Shown here piece after piece: positions 35,664-44,821 of a DNA stretch of 64,000 nt (position 1 is its first letter; each line of letters begins with the position of its first letter). The DNA comes from Halalkalibacter oceani (GTDB lineage: Bacteria; Bacillota; Bacilli; Bacillales; Bacillaceae_D). The position numbers and the translations under genes are program-made. Under the pieces are notes generated by a model. That model ran no database searches. It worked only from the letters and a program-made list of their open reading frames with translations, and had not been told where the DNA came from. The stretch covers positions 186,001 to 250,000 of the forward strand of contig NZ_JAMBOL010000003.1 in the NCBI RefSeq assembly GCF_023715605.1, given 5' to 3'.

Positions 35664-37286
35664 ATGAACAAGCAAGTTGTCATTGATCATCCTGAAACTG
35701 CAGCAAAAGAGGGACAATTTAACATTCTTGTCTCAGACAGCATGAGCAAGGAAGGGCTTCTGCCTTTACTGGAAAGTGACCAGGTCCGCTGTGTCGAGAA
35801 AAATGTCAATGATGTTGAAGACTTATCGATCTTCGACGCGCTACTTGTCCGCAGTGCAACAACTGTGACAGGTGAGCTGCTTGATAAGATGCCGAAGCTG
35901 AAAATCATTGCCAGAGCGGGGGTCGGCGTCGATAATATCGACCTCGATGCTGCAACGAAACGCGGGGTTGTCGTCGTGAACGCACCGGACGGGAATACGA
36001 TTTCAACTGCGGAGCACACATTTGCGATGATGATGGCCGTCATGCGAAACATTCCGCAAGCCAATGCTTCCATCAAAGCCGGAGAATGGAACCGCAAAGC
36101 GTTCCAGGGCTTCGAGCTTAGAGGAAAAACGCTTGGAATTATCGGTTTTGGCCGGATTGGCACACAGCTCGCTCAACGGGCAAAAGCATTTGAAATGTCC
36201 TTGCTCGTCTTCGACCCGTTCTTAACGCAAGAGCGCGCGCAAAAGGTTGGCGTCGAGACAGCTTCGCTTGATGAAGTCCTTGAAAACGCTGATATTATTA
36301 CGGTTCATACACCGCTGACAAAAGAAACAAAAGGCTTACTCGGGATGAAAAACATCGCCAAAACAAAGCCGGGCGTTTTTCTCATTAACTGTGCCCGCGG
36401 AGGAATTATCGATCAGGAAGCGTTAAAACACTACTTAAATAACGGTCATATTGCCGGTGCGGCGCTTGACGTATTTGAAGAAGAGCCGGTTGCCGATCAG
36501 GAGCTGCTATCATTTGAAAAAGTGATTGCCACTCCGCATATCGCTGCTTCTACGAAAGAAGCGCAGCTCAATGTCGCTGCCCAAGTGTCCGAAGAAGTGC
36601 TCCATTTCCTTCAAGGCGAGCCAGCGAGCAACTCTATTAATTTACCGACACTTTCCAAGGAAGTGTACGAAAAGGTGAAACCATTCTATGAATTAACAAA
36701 GAAAATGGGGAACATCCTGTCACAGGTCATGATGACTCCTGTTCAGGAAATCGATGTGTTTTACGGCGGAACGGTAACAGAGCTGGAAACGTCGATTACG
36801 ACAAGAAGCTTGATGGCCGGCTTTCTCCAGCCGCGTGTTGACGCTGCGGTCAATGATGTCAATGCGAGCCTGATCGCCAAAGAACGCGGCATCAGTTTCG
36901 GCGAGAAGCACTTAAACAAAACGTACGGCTATTCCAATATGATTCACGCTGTTGTCCGCGGCGAAAACCGTACGTTTGAAATTAAAGGAACATACGTGAA
37001 GGAATACGGTCCAAGAATTGTCAACGTCAACGGATTCACAGTTGATTTCATTCCGGAAGGACACCTCATCTACATCCAGCACAATGACCGTCCAGGCGTC
37101 ATCGGCCGTATGGGACAATTGCTTGCTGAGCATAATGTCAACATCGCGACGATGCAAGTTGGCCGGAAAGAAGAAGGCGGAGAAGCGATTATGATGGTCG
37201 CTGTCGATAAGCTCGTCGATGACACGGTCATCGACGCCCTTCTCAAAATGGAGGACATCCACATCGCCGATAAGATTGAATGTTAA
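35664..37286 (+). CDS. serA: D-3-phosphoglycerate dehydrogenase
   Basis: A 540-residue SerA, the first enzyme of serine synthesis, oxidising 3-phosphoglycerate with NAD. The NAD site is LGIIGFGRIGTQLAQRAKAF near residue 155, with catalytic elements in NCARGGIIDQ and ATPHIAASTKEAQ. The long C-terminal part has an intervening domain and an ACT domain (RPGVIGRMGQLLAEHNVNIATMQ) from about 468. The N-terminus has about 17 residues before the usual start, which makes it a little longer than the B. subtilis enzyme. It is controlled by the upstream T-box. Start ATG follows AAAGGAGTG. Confidence 0.96.
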   Translation: MNKQVVIDHPETAAKEGQFNILVSDSMSKEGLLPLLESDQVRCVEKNVNDVEDLSIFDALLVRSATTVTGELLDKMPKLKIIARAGVGVDNIDLDAATKRGVVVVNAPDGNTISTAEHTFAMMMAVMRNIPQANASIKAGEWNRKAFQGFELRGKTLGIIGFGRIGTQLAQRAKAFEMSLLVFDPFLTQERAQKVGVETASLDEVLENADIITVHTPLTKETKGLLGMKNIAKTKPGVFLINCARGGIIDQEALKHYLNNGHIAGAALDVFEEEPVADQELLSFEKVIATPHIAASTKEAQLNVAAQVSEEVLHFLQGEPASNSINLPTLSKEVYEKVKPFYELTKKMGNILSQVMMTPVQEIDVFYGGTVTELETSITTRSLMAGFLQPRVDAAVNDVNASLIAKERGISFGEKHLNKTYGYSNMIHAVVRGENRTFEIKGTYVKEYGPRIVNVNGFTVDFIPEGHLIYIQHNDRPGVIGRMGQLLAEHNVNIATMQVGRKEEGGEAIMMVAVDKLVDDTVIDALLKMEDIHIADKIEC

Positions 37287-37320
37287 AAAGAGCTTGAGAC
37301 AAAGCTAGCTTTGGACCTAC

Positions 37321-37410
37321 TGGCAATGGCTTCACACGCCACAAGCCCGTTGTGAGAAACCCACTCACAACGGGCTTTAAAAGATCGTGGCGGTTCCGCT
37401 CATTGCTTAA
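37321..37410 (-). repeat. Dispersed hairpin repeat, family A, copy 3
   Basis: Inverted relative to copies 1 and 2. TGGCAATGGCTTCACACGCC, a 14-bp stem with loop AAACCCA (37343-37377), then AAGATCGTGGCGGTTCCGCT and CATTGCTTAA. It lies between serA and its neighbour. Confidence 0.88.
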
Positions 37411-37411
37411 A

Positions 37412-37453
37412 GGCTGTGACAAAAGGTTTAAAAAACAACCTTTTGTCACAGCC
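37412..37453. terminator. Bidirectional terminator between serA and the 37460 gene
   Basis: GGCTGTGACAAAAGGTT and its perfect complement flank TAAAAAAC. It is a clean stem between convergent genes and carries the AAAAGG core shared by other terminators here. Confidence 0.75.
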
Positions 37454-37459
37454 TCATTC

Positions 37460-37834
37460 CTACCATATATACGAAAACAGCAGGTCGAGCTGCTTGTCCT
37501 TGCTCTGACGCAAATAAGCCTCGCCGGCTTCGGTCAGCGTGACGATCGTTCCATCCGTTTTGAGCAGCGCTTCCTCAAAGGCGATGTCGCAATAAAATTG
37601 ATAGAGGTGGGCCCGTTGCTGCCTGCCTTTCTTCTTCATAAGTTGATAGCCGAACGCCCGGTCATGAGAGCGCCAAAAGCGGGAATGAAACTCTCTGTTT
37701 CCGACCATACGAATAGAACCATGCTGCTTGATTTTACGCAGCATGAAAACAAACCCATCGACTAAATCAATTTGGGAGCTATTCAAATCCGTTTGTCGGT
37801 TGAGCCATTGAAACAGCTCGATATCTATGTTCAT
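37460..37834 (-). CDS. Hypothetical protein
   Basis: A 124-residue soluble protein with many basic residues in the middle (SRFWRSHDRAFGYQLMKKKGRQQR) and a C-terminal TLTEAGEAYLRQSK segment that resembles the end of some winged-helix domains (LTE-G-x-x-YL). No signal peptide, membrane helix or cysteine pattern is present. It stands alone, ending at a bidirectional terminator. Ribosome site is weak (GGTGAA). A DNA-binding role is only a suggestion from the last segment. Confidence 0.55.
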   Translation of the reverse strand: MNIDIELFQWLNRQTDLNSSQIDLVDGFVFMLRKIKQHGSIRMVGNREFHSRFWRSHDRAFGYQLMKKKGRQQRAHLYQFYCDIAFEEALLKTDGTIVTLTEAGEAYLRQSKDKQLDLLFSYIW

Positions 37835-37919
37835 TTCACCATTTCCCCGTTCTACGTACCCGTCGAGCTACCTCCTATTTTACCATATTTCACAGGCGAA
37901 TTATAGACTGCTCCGCCTC

Positions 37920-38834
37920 TCATTCTTTAATTGTCAGAAGCTGCCCCGGATAAATAAGATCGGAAGAAAGCTGATTCAGTTCAATGATTTGCTCCGCCGT
38001 CAGCTCGTATTTGGCGGCAATCGCCGAGAGCGTCTCTCCCTGCTCAATGACATGAGCACCATCGACCCGTTCAGGGTATACAACGAGCACCGAACCGACA
38101 GTAATCAAATCGGTCTCAAGCTCGTTCCACTGCTGCAAATGCTCTACGGTCACCTTAAAATCAGACGCAATTCCCCATAGTGTATCTCCGGACTCCACCT
38201 CGACATAGACTGCTGTTTCATCATTCACCTGTTCTCCCCGGGCTGTATGTTCCGACTGGATGCTTAGCGTCGCCACTGTTTTTCTTTCCTCTTCCTCTTC
38301 AAAGACGCCGCCAATCGCCGCATACATCGCACCAGTGTCCGTTGAAAGTACATGAAGCGGGTCAATCGAATCTGACTTTTCCGGATTCCAGCTGCCGTGA
38401 TGAACCTCAAAATGCAAATGGTTGCCGGACGAGCGGCCCGTATTGCCGACGGAACCGATTTTTTCTCCCTCTTCTACCTGCTCTCCTTCATCGACGATGC
38501 GTTCGTGTAGATGCGCGTATACCGTTTCCAAGCCATTATCATGCTCGATAAACACGACTTGTCCATATGTATGAGAAACATAGGAGCGGGAAACCGTCCC
38601 GCTCGCTACTGACACTACCGGCGTGCCCTCGGGGGCGGCAATATCAATCCCATAATGCTTGCCCTCCCTTGTCCCAAAAGAATCCGTCACTTCGCCAACC
38701 GTTGGCCAAATGAGGTCATCGCTGAAACCTGATTCGTATTCTGCCGCAAATGAAGTTGTCGATGTAATAAATAACATGCTAATAAAAGCAGCTAAGGCAA
38801 GCGCAATGCAGACTCGTTTTATTAAATCAACCAT
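37920..38834 (-). CDS. M23 peptidase with two LysM repeats
   Basis: A 304-residue exported protein. A signal peptide covers about 1-30 (ALALAAFISMLFITSTTSFAA). The M23 peptidase domain (about 40-145) has zinc ligands in HYGIDIAAPEGTPV and HLHFEV. Two LysM repeats follow at about 205-250 (VESGDTLWGIASDFKV) and 257-300 (IEQGETLSAIAAKYEL). The plan resembles sporulation factors such as SpoIIQ-like or LytM-type endopeptidases, but no specific name is justified. The ATG at 38834 follows GGGAGGACGTT; eight upstream codons are rejected. It faces away from serA and precedes the ger operon. Confidence 0.85.
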   Translation of the reverse strand: MVDLIKRVCIALALAAFISMLFITSTTSFAAEYESGFSDDLIWPTVGEVTDSFGTREGKHYGIDIAAPEGTPVVSVASGTVSRSYVSHTYGQVVFIEHDNGLETVYAHLHERIVDEGEQVEEGEKIGSVGNTGRSSGNHLHFEVHHGSWNPEKSDSIDPLHVLSTDTGAMYAAIGGVFEEEEERKTVATLSIQSEHTARGEQVNDETAVYVEVESGDTLWGIASDFKVTVEHLQQWNELETDLITVGSVLVVYPERVDGAHVIEQGETLSAIAAKYELTAEQIIELNQLSSDLIYPGQLLTIKE

Positions 38835-38950
38835 AACGTCCTCCCATTCCGATATCACAACCAGTCTTTCCCTTTAAAGCGAAGCTGGTCTATTTGATTT
38901 ATTCACAGATATCAGTATCATATGGAAATCCGTTAAAAAATATTCCTGAT

Positions 38951-40051
38951 TTATTCAATCGCCCCAGACTGGATTACGTTTAACTCAATATCCAATTCGA
39001 AGGTCGCCGCTGGATAAATGCTGTTTTCCCATTCTTCCGGACGCCAGTCACGTGTCGTGCTGCGGTAAAGCTCGCCGACGCCGACCGGGTCAATTCCTTC
39101 ATCGCGAAATTGGTATAGCATATCTGTCAGCCGCCTCGTGATTTCCTCTTCTATTTTTTCCTGCACCTCCTTCACAACCCCAGGTTCATCCAAATTCATC
39201 TCTCCTGTATAATCAATGATTTCCCCGTCGATTGTCATATTATAGCGAAAGATAGGCCCCGTCTCCGTTTTCTCTACTTCTTTTTTTAATTCACTATTCA
39301 GTTTCTCAATTACGACATGACTAGTTGCTCCTTCTCCATTAAGCGTAAACTGCTGCGTCGCCTGCCGGGCCGGAGTCGTGAGCAGTTTAAGCAAGAAAGA
39401 ATCATCACCCGATAAAGTCGTATGGACGACATCGGCCTTAAATAATGCCGTTCCTGCGACACGGACAGTATCTCCGGCTTTTTTAATAAGTGGGAGATAC
39501 GGATCACGCGCATCACTATAAAAGCTGAATAAAAAGTTGTGCAAATTAGTCGAAGGGATCATATTCTGCTCCATATTTTGCCGCAACAAATCGGACAGAA
39601 AAACACCGGCCTGCTCCCCTGAGCCCAACTCGGTCTTCAGAACCTCCTCGGCCCGACCATCAACAACCGCCAGCAAAATCCGATTTCCTACCGACGGATC
39701 ACGGTAGAGGGAATCGACTAAATCCTCAATCCCTTGTTCAGCCAGCTCCCGGCTAAATAAAATGACCCTGATTTGGCCAAGCACCAATGGCCGCTGGGCC
39801 CGCTTATTTAACATGACTTTCGTTCCTTTTGCCGTATCCCCACTGGCCTCAATAATCCCCTTTTCAAGCACGTTTTTCCCCCCTTGCTCAATAAAAGTCG
39901 GAAAACTGACCGTGATTTTCAGCTGTTGTTCATCATCGAGATCATAGGCGGCTGAGCGGATGAGGGAGACTTCGTCAATCACATTTGTTTGTAAGCAGCC
40001 CGTTAGGAAAAGTACTGCCAAACAGACGCTAGACATCCATCGTTTGGCCAT
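38951..40051 (-). CDS. Spore germination lipoprotein, GerC family
   Basis: A 366-residue Ger(x)C lipoprotein. The lipobox is FLTGC with Cys near residue 19. Then follow the GerC domain signatures such as KITVSFPTF, RPLVLGQIRVILFSRELAEQGI and a C-terminal WRPEEWENSIYPAATFELDIELNV region. It is the third part of a germinant receptor in the spore inner membrane. It overlaps the GerB-type gene by 23 bp, so the A, B and C subunits are coupled. The germinant cannot be read from sequence. Confidence 0.9.
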   Translation of the reverse strand: MAKRWMSSVCLAVLFLTGCLQTNVIDEVSLIRSAAYDLDDEQQLKITVSFPTFIEQGGKNVLEKGIIEASGDTAKGTKVMLNKRAQRPLVLGQIRVILFSRELAEQGIEDLVDSLYRDPSVGNRILLAVVDGRAEEVLKTELGSGEQAGVFLSDLLRQNMEQNMIPSTNLHNFLFSFYSDARDPYLPLIKKAGDTVRVAGTALFKADVVHTTLSGDDSFLLKLLTTPARQATQQFTLNGEGATSHVVIEKLNSELKKEVEKTETGPIFRYNMTIDGEIIDYTGEMNLDEPGVVKEVQEKIEEEITRRLTDMLYQFRDEGIDPVGVGELYRSTTRDWRPEEWENSIYPAATFELDIELNVIQSGAIE

Positions 40052-41162
40052 GTTTATTCCTCCTTACTTTCAAGACGATCGTTTGAAGAAGTACTAAAAG
40101 CGGGATATAAAGAAAGCAAAAATAAAAGCCAACGGTTCCCATCCATTCGTTAAAAAGGTTGATTTCCTGTCTCGTCGGCAAAAAGGCGATCGCAGCTGCA
40201 ACGATGATAAGCGCCAGCACTAAAGCAAGTCGTTGATTCATATGAAAAACCCGCTTCGCACATCTGCTTGCCGCCCATAAGCTTAGCGCAATATTAGGCG
40301 TGATTAAAATCAGCCAAATAGAGATGCCGATATATTCAAATCGTTCAAGAAAGGGAAGCTCAATCACCTTAAATAAGGTCAGCGTTGCCCAAATCGTCCG
40401 GTTAAGCTGTTCTTCACTGTAAAAGACCAAACTGACAACCATAATGATCGTATAGGTGACCGTCGTCAAGATCGCTCCCAGTTGAGCCCATTTTTGCGTA
40501 AATTCGTTTTGCTTTAAAAATGGATAGTACATGAGCAACAGCTCAAATCCGAGAAAGCTCAGCGTCGTATCACGCGCGCCTAACGCAATTTCCGTGAAAG
40601 TATGCTTCCAGATTGGAAGGATATTGAGAAAATGCGCATATTCAAGCGGCAAAAGAAGCAACGGGAATAAAAGAGAAGGAATCACGACTCCTAAAAAGGC
40701 CAAACCGACGACGGTTCTGAACCCTCCTGCGACCACATAATAAAAAAACAACATAGCGAAAGAAAGGGCAACCCAGGTCGGCAGATCAGGAAATATCCAC
40801 ACTTGAACGATTTCGATATACGACCTCAAGACAAGGATCGCCAGCGCCATAAAATAAACGCCGACAAGGATGCTGAAGCCATTTCCGATCCACTTTCCGA
40901 AAATTTGCCGATGAATCGTAATTATATCCCCATTCGCCCTTTTAAGGAGGATATACATACAACTGATAATGAGCGAGACGACGACACCGGCAAGCAGGAC
41001 AGAGATCCAGCCGTCATAACCGGCTGACTTTACAACCGAGCGCTGAAAGCTTAGCACACCGACGCCAATTTGCGTGCTGTGAATCAAAAACAGCACTAAA
41101 AATCCAGATACTAAATATTGCTCTTTTATCGGTTTATCACCAATTGTCGACCCTTTACTCAT
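40029..41162 (-). CDS. Spore germination permease, GerB family
   Basis: A 377-residue membrane protein of about ten helices in the APC-like GerB family, which binds germinants in the receptor. GVGVLSFQRSVVKSAGYDGWISVLLAG near the start is typical. The ATG at 41162 overlaps the end of the gerA-type gene by 8 bp (ATGAGTAA) and has GAGGAAGGAAG upstream; an upstream in-frame ATG 17 codons earlier lies inside the gerA-type gene and is rejected. It is followed by the GerC gene. Order is A, B, C, like the gerA and gerB operons. Confidence 0.9.
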   Translation of the reverse strand: MSKGSTIGDKPIKEQYLVSGFLVLFLIHSTQIGVGVLSFQRSVVKSAGYDGWISVLLAGVVVSLIISCMYILLKRANGDIITIHRQIFGKWIGNGFSILVGVYFMALAILVLRSYIEIVQVWIFPDLPTWVALSFAMLFFYYVVAGGFRTVVGLAFLGVVIPSLLFPLLLLPLEYAHFLNILPIWKHTFTEIALGARDTTLSFLGFELLLMYYPFLKQNEFTQKWAQLGAILTTVTYTIIMVVSLVFYSEEQLNRTIWATLTLFKVIELPFLERFEYIGISIWLILITPNIALSLWAASRCAKRVFHMNQRLALVLALIIVAAAIAFLPTRQEINLFNEWMGTVGFYFCFLYIPLLVLLQTIVLKVRRNKHGQTMDV

Positions 41163-42648
41163 CGATATCTTCCTTCCTCGTCGCTCTGCTGAAATTAAAG
41201 CGGCCTTTATCACGCGGTCTTAAATAAACCGGTCGCGAGGACATCCAGCTGAAAGGCAGCCGGATAAAAGCATCCTTCCAATCTTTAAACCGTGGCGGAA
41301 AGAGCGGAGCCAAATACGGTCTTCCGAGCGATGTAAGATGAAGCAGATGAACAAGTGTATAGAGGCCGCAAACGACGACGCCGACTCCGCCGGCAATGGC
41401 TGCGGCAATAATAAACGGAAAGCGGATCAGACGGATCGTATTGCCCATTTGATAGACAGGCGTCGTAAAGGAAGCTAATGCCGCCAGCGCGACGATGATT
41501 AATAAAATATTACTTGTCAGCCCCGCTTCCACCGACGCCTGCCCAATCACAATTCCGCCAACGATACCGATCGTTTGTCCGACTTTAGTCGGCAACCGCG
41601 CCCCGGCTTCTCGTAACAGCTCAATGGTCAGCTCAAGAAATACCGCTTCAATTATAGGAGGAAACGGCAGATTACTGCGCGAGGCAATAATCGTTGCCAG
41701 TAAATCACGTGGAATGAGTTCATAATGATAGGTTAGCACGGCGACATAAATCGGCGTCGCCAAAATCGAAAAAGCTACCGCCACAAAGCGTAGCAGCCGG
41801 ACGGCGGAAGCAATCTGCCATGGGAGGAAATAGTCCTCCAATGACGAAAAAAACTCAATTAAAGTCGTCGGACCGAAAACAGCCTCCGGCGACCCGTCAC
41901 ACATAAACGCTACTTTCCCTTCCGCCAGAACCGCCGCGACCCTTTCCGGTCTTTCAGTATTGATCAGCTGGGGAAACATCGACATCGTATTATCGGTAAT
42001 CATTTGCGCAAGGGAACTGCTGTCAATCACCTGATCAAATTCTACTTTTTCGAGCCTTTGCTGCATCGTTTGCAAATTATCCTGGTCGACCAGACCCTGA
42101 ATATAAAGAAGGCAGACACGCGTTTGGGTGATTTTCCCAATCTTCATTTCTTTTACTTCCAATTGCGGCAAAGGCAGCCTTTTCCGGATTAAATTGATAT
42201 TCGTGTCCAGTGATTCAATAAAGGACTCTCGTGGACCGGCAACACTAAATTCATTTTCAGGAGGAGAAACCTGCCGATCAGATTCCATCGATACTTCAAT
42301 GACACCACAAGCGGAGGGATTGTCTTTTTCATAGAGAATGACAAAACCGGCCATCGCCTTATTCCGTAATTCGTTTCCTGAATATACAAGCTGTTTATCA
42401 GTAATCGGAACTGCTTCAAGCAGCGCATCCAAGCTTTGTTTTTTCGCTTTTGGCAAATAGGCCAAGATGTCGCGATTCAGGCGATCCGAGTCAACCATCG
42501 TCCGGAAATAAGCGATTTTGTAACAGGCTGACTCCAGCTCAAAATCATACTCGACAAAGTCACTCGACTGCCGAAATAACTCGAGAATGCTTGGGATCGT
42601 TTCATCTTCCCGATGTTTCACTTTATGCATCAGCCATTTTCCAAGCAT
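41155..42648 (-). CDS. Spore germination receptor subunit, GerA family
   Basis: A 497-residue GerA-family subunit. The long soluble N-terminal part (about 1-240) ends at the first membrane segments near 290, with five or so helices up to about 435. Recognisable stretches are ELRNKAMAGFVILYE, GLVDQDNLQTMQQRL, VAFMCDGSPEAVFGPTTLIEFFSSLEDYF and NLPFPPIIEAVFLELTIELLREAGARLP. It is the first gene of an A-B-C operon. Start ATG 42648 follows AGGAGGTGAGAGA. A terminator-like hairpin precedes it (42744-42786), which ends the neighbouring methyltransferase transcript. Confidence 0.93.
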   Translation of the reverse strand: MLGKWLMHKVKHREDETIPSILELFRQSSDFVEYDFELESACYKIAYFRTMVDSDRLNRDILAYLPKAKKQSLDALLEAVPITDKQLVYSGNELRNKAMAGFVILYEKDNPSACGVIEVSMESDRQVSPPENEFSVAGPRESFIESLDTNINLIRKRLPLPQLEVKEMKIGKITQTRVCLLYIQGLVDQDNLQTMQQRLEKVEFDQVIDSSSLAQMITDNTMSMFPQLINTERPERVAAVLAEGKVAFMCDGSPEAVFGPTTLIEFFSSLEDYFLPWQIASAVRLLRFVAVAFSILATPIYVAVLTYHYELIPRDLLATIIASRSNLPFPPIIEAVFLELTIELLREAGARLPTKVGQTIGIVGGIVIGQASVEAGLTSNILLIIVALAALASFTTPVYQMGNTIRLIRFPFIIAAAIAGGVGVVVCGLYTLVHLLHLTSLGRPYLAPLFPPRFKDWKDAFIRLPFSWMSSRPVYLRPRDKGRFNFSRATRKEDIDE

Positions 42649-42743
42649 TCTCTCACCTCCTGTCATTTCCTGTTATGTAGTATGAAATACAGCTCGTGGA
42701 ATTATGTATCATCATTCACCTTTGTTTCCAGGAAAAACATAAA

Positions 42744-42786
42744 GAGGCTCGGGGAAAGGTAAATAACAACCTTTTCCCCGAGCCTC
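42744..42786 (-). terminator. Terminator of the methyltransferase gene
   Basis: GAGGCTCGGGGAAAAGG and CCTTTCCCCGAGCCTC pair around a TTGTTATTTA loop; a T-rich stretch follows on the minus strand. It shares the AAAAGG core. Confidence 0.75.
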
Positions 42787-42792
42787 CATTTT

Positions 42793-43563
42793 TTATTGCT
42801 TCTTTCCAATCACCCGGATTCGCTTGTAATCAGCGACCCAGCCTGTTTCCTGATAAAGCGTCGCCCGCAAATTTTGTTCAACTGCTTTTACAATCTCCTG
42901 CCTTAGCCCTTCCTCAATTCCTTCAAAAAAGGAAGCGGCAAACATCACAAGCCAGTTGCGTAGTCCCTCCTCTCCTTCGAGCGGAGTAGGCCGGTCAATA
43001 TGCTCGGCGAACGTAACGAAAAAGCCAGCCTCCTCCATTTTTCCCGTATAATCCCCGATACTTGGAAAATACCACGGATAACGACTAGAAAAATCGGTCA
43101 TGCCCCGTTTTTCAAATTCGTTCCGCAATTCATTTGTCACCATCGCGACATTATCCTGGCCTCCAAATTCCGCGACGAAGCGCCCACCTGGCTTTAACGC
43201 CCGATAAATTCCCGCAAGCACCGGTTCAGGCTTCTTCATCCAGTGTAGGGCTGCATTCGAAAACACGGCATCGAATTGCTCCCGGTATGTCAGCTCGGCC
43301 CCGTCCATCACATCAAATTGTAAATGGGGATATTTCTGCTCCGCCTGATCAATCATATTGGTCGATTGATCGACCCCTGTTACGATCGCGCCTCGTTCGC
43401 TAAGCTGATTTGTTAAATCTCCCGTTCCACAGCCCAAGTCAAGAATCTTCTCCCCCTCCGCCGGGGCAAGCAGTCCAATCAATGTTTCTCCATATTGTGA
43501 GACAAACGCATGCTTATTGTCATAAAGATTCGCATTCCACTTGTCCGCCTTGGCCATCGCCAT
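42793..43563 (-). CDS. Class I SAM-dependent methyltransferase
   Basis: A 256-residue methyltransferase. The SAM-binding motif is ILDLGCGTGDL near residue 41, followed by VTGVDQSTNMIDQA and FDAVFSNAALHWM, which is the pattern of the trans-aconitate 2-methyltransferase group. The C-terminal part has a variable acceptor domain. An aconitase gene is about 32 kb away, which proves nothing about function. The substrate is not known. It starts after GAGGAGG and ends at a terminator (42744-42786). It stands alone between the ger operon and a 253-bp gap with two hairpins. Confidence 0.82.
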   Translation of the reverse strand: MAMAKADKWNANLYDNKHAFVSQYGETLIGLLAPAEGEKILDLGCGTGDLTNQLSERGAIVTGVDQSTNMIDQAEQKYPHLQFDVMDGAELTYREQFDAVFSNAALHWMKKPEPVLAGIYRALKPGGRFVAEFGGQDNVAMVTNELRNEFEKRGMTDFSSRYPWYFPSIGDYTGKMEEAGFFVTFAEHIDRPTPLEGEEGLRNWLVMFAASFFEGIEEGLRQEIVKAVEQNLRATLYQETGWVADYKRIRVIGKKQ

Positions 43564-43724
43564 GTCTCCAACCTCCTCTGCTGTTCTGTTTCATTATATC
43601 AATGTTAAATTCAGAATTATATGTTTTTTAGGAAGAAAAAAGCCTGCTATGATTTCATAACAGGTTTTTCTCAAGCGCATTCCTTTTCACAGGAGCTTAC
43701 TTTGCAGCGGCTCCGTCCGCGCTC

Positions 43725-43759
43725 AGTCAGAAGGAAAGAAACCCGCTTTCCTTCTGACT
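43725..43759. repeat. Perfect 14-bp inverted repeat
   Basis: AGTCAGAAGGAAAG pairs with CTTTCCTTCTGACT around AAACCCG. It lies in the 253-bp gap between two genes; I see no gene in this gap. Confidence 0.6.
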
Positions 43760-43794
43760 TTTACACCCTTGCGCGCACTTCTCTCGCTGCTTCG

Positions 43795-43836
43795 TCGTCA
43801 GCGCAAAAGGGACACTTCACCCTTTTGCGCTGACGA
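43795..43836. repeat. 17-bp perfect stem at the end of the hydroxyacid dehydrogenase gene
   Basis: TCGTCAGCGCAAAAGGG and its complement flank ACACTTCA. It covers the last codons and the stop of the gene at 43817. No U-run follows on either strand, so it is not a standard terminator. Confidence 0.65.
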
Positions 43837-44803
43837 CTGCCTGCCGGTTAAGGATGTTGCTTGGATGCTCACCTTGGAGGATGGCGTAAGCGGTTTCTGC
43901 TACTCGTAAATGAAGGCGCTGTTTTGCTTCTTCACTATTGAAAGCCGCATGCGGGGTGATGACGACATGCTCAAGCTTCAGAATTTCATCATCGAGCTGA
44001 AGCGGCTCATGCTCGAGAACATCGAGACAAGCTCCTCTGATCGTTTTCTCCTTTAACGCTTTCACTAACGCTGTTTGATCAATAATCGGCCCGCGCGCGG
44101 TGTTAAGCAGGACAGTGGAGTTCTTCATTTTATTAAACGCTTCCTCATTAATCAGATGATGCGTGTGCTCATTCAACGGAACATGAGCCGAGATATAATC
44201 TGCATCGGTAAATAATTGCTCGAGAGTGACCTTTTTCACCCCGTATCTGTCCACTACCTCATCGGAAATAAACGGATCATACGTGATGATCTTCATCTCA
44301 AACGACGCGGCATACTTCGCTACTTCCTGAGCGATATTTCCAAAGCCGACCAGGCCGAGCGTCAGTGAAGACAGGCGGCGTGAGTAAAAGCCGGCATTCG
44401 GATTCCATTGTCCTTCGCGCACGGAAGCATCGAGCAAACCGATTTTCCGTTCAAATTGTAGCAGCATCGCCATCGTATGGGTAGCGACTTCAGGAATGCA
44501 ATAGTCAGGAATGTTGCAAGCAGCGATTCCTCTCTTCGAAGCAGCCTCTACGTCAATATTGTCAAAGCCGATACCATAGCGCACCAACGCTTTACAGTTC
44601 GGCAAAGCAGCAATCACCTTTTCCGTCATCGGAGCGTAGACGCTAAGTACCGCATCGGCATCCTGACACGCTGCTATCACCTCTTCTTCTGTTGCACAAT
44701 CTTCTACTCTGAATTCAACTCCGCGCTCGCGAAAGAACTCCTCTTCAATCTGATAGTGATCTCCTTCTAGTGACTTGCCATCCGCTAACACAACGAGCAT
44801 CAT
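43817..44803 (-). CDS. D-isomer-specific 2-hydroxyacid dehydrogenase
   Basis: A 328-residue NAD-dependent dehydrogenase of the 2-hydroxyacid family, close in plan to C-terminal-binding-protein-like members. The NAD site is LGLVGFGNIAQEVAKYA near residue 148, with catalytic elements NTARGPIIDQ near 234, DVLEHEPL and ITPHAAFNS near 285. It lies 18 bp downstream of the aldolase gene and is the last gene of the operon. What it oxidises or reduces is unknown; in this setting a 2-hydroxy-4-oxo or 2,4-dihydroxy acid is conceivable. Start follows GGAGAGGGG. Confidence 0.83.
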   Translation of the reverse strand: MMLVVLADGKSLEGDHYQIEEEFFRERGVEFRVEDCATEEEVIAACQDADAVLSVYAPMTEKVIAALPNCKALVRYGIGFDNIDVEAASKRGIAACNIPDYCIPEVATHTMAMLLQFERKIGLLDASVREGQWNPNAGFYSRRLSSLTLGLVGFGNIAQEVAKYAASFEMKIITYDPFISDEVVDRYGVKKVTLEQLFTDADYISAHVPLNEHTHHLINEEAFNKMKNSTVLLNTARGPIIDQTALVKALKEKTIRGACLDVLEHEPLQLDDEILKLEHVVITPHAAFNSEEAKQRLHLRVAETAYAILQGEHPSNILNRQAVVSAKG

Positions 44804-44821
44804 TGCTGCCCCTCTCCACGT

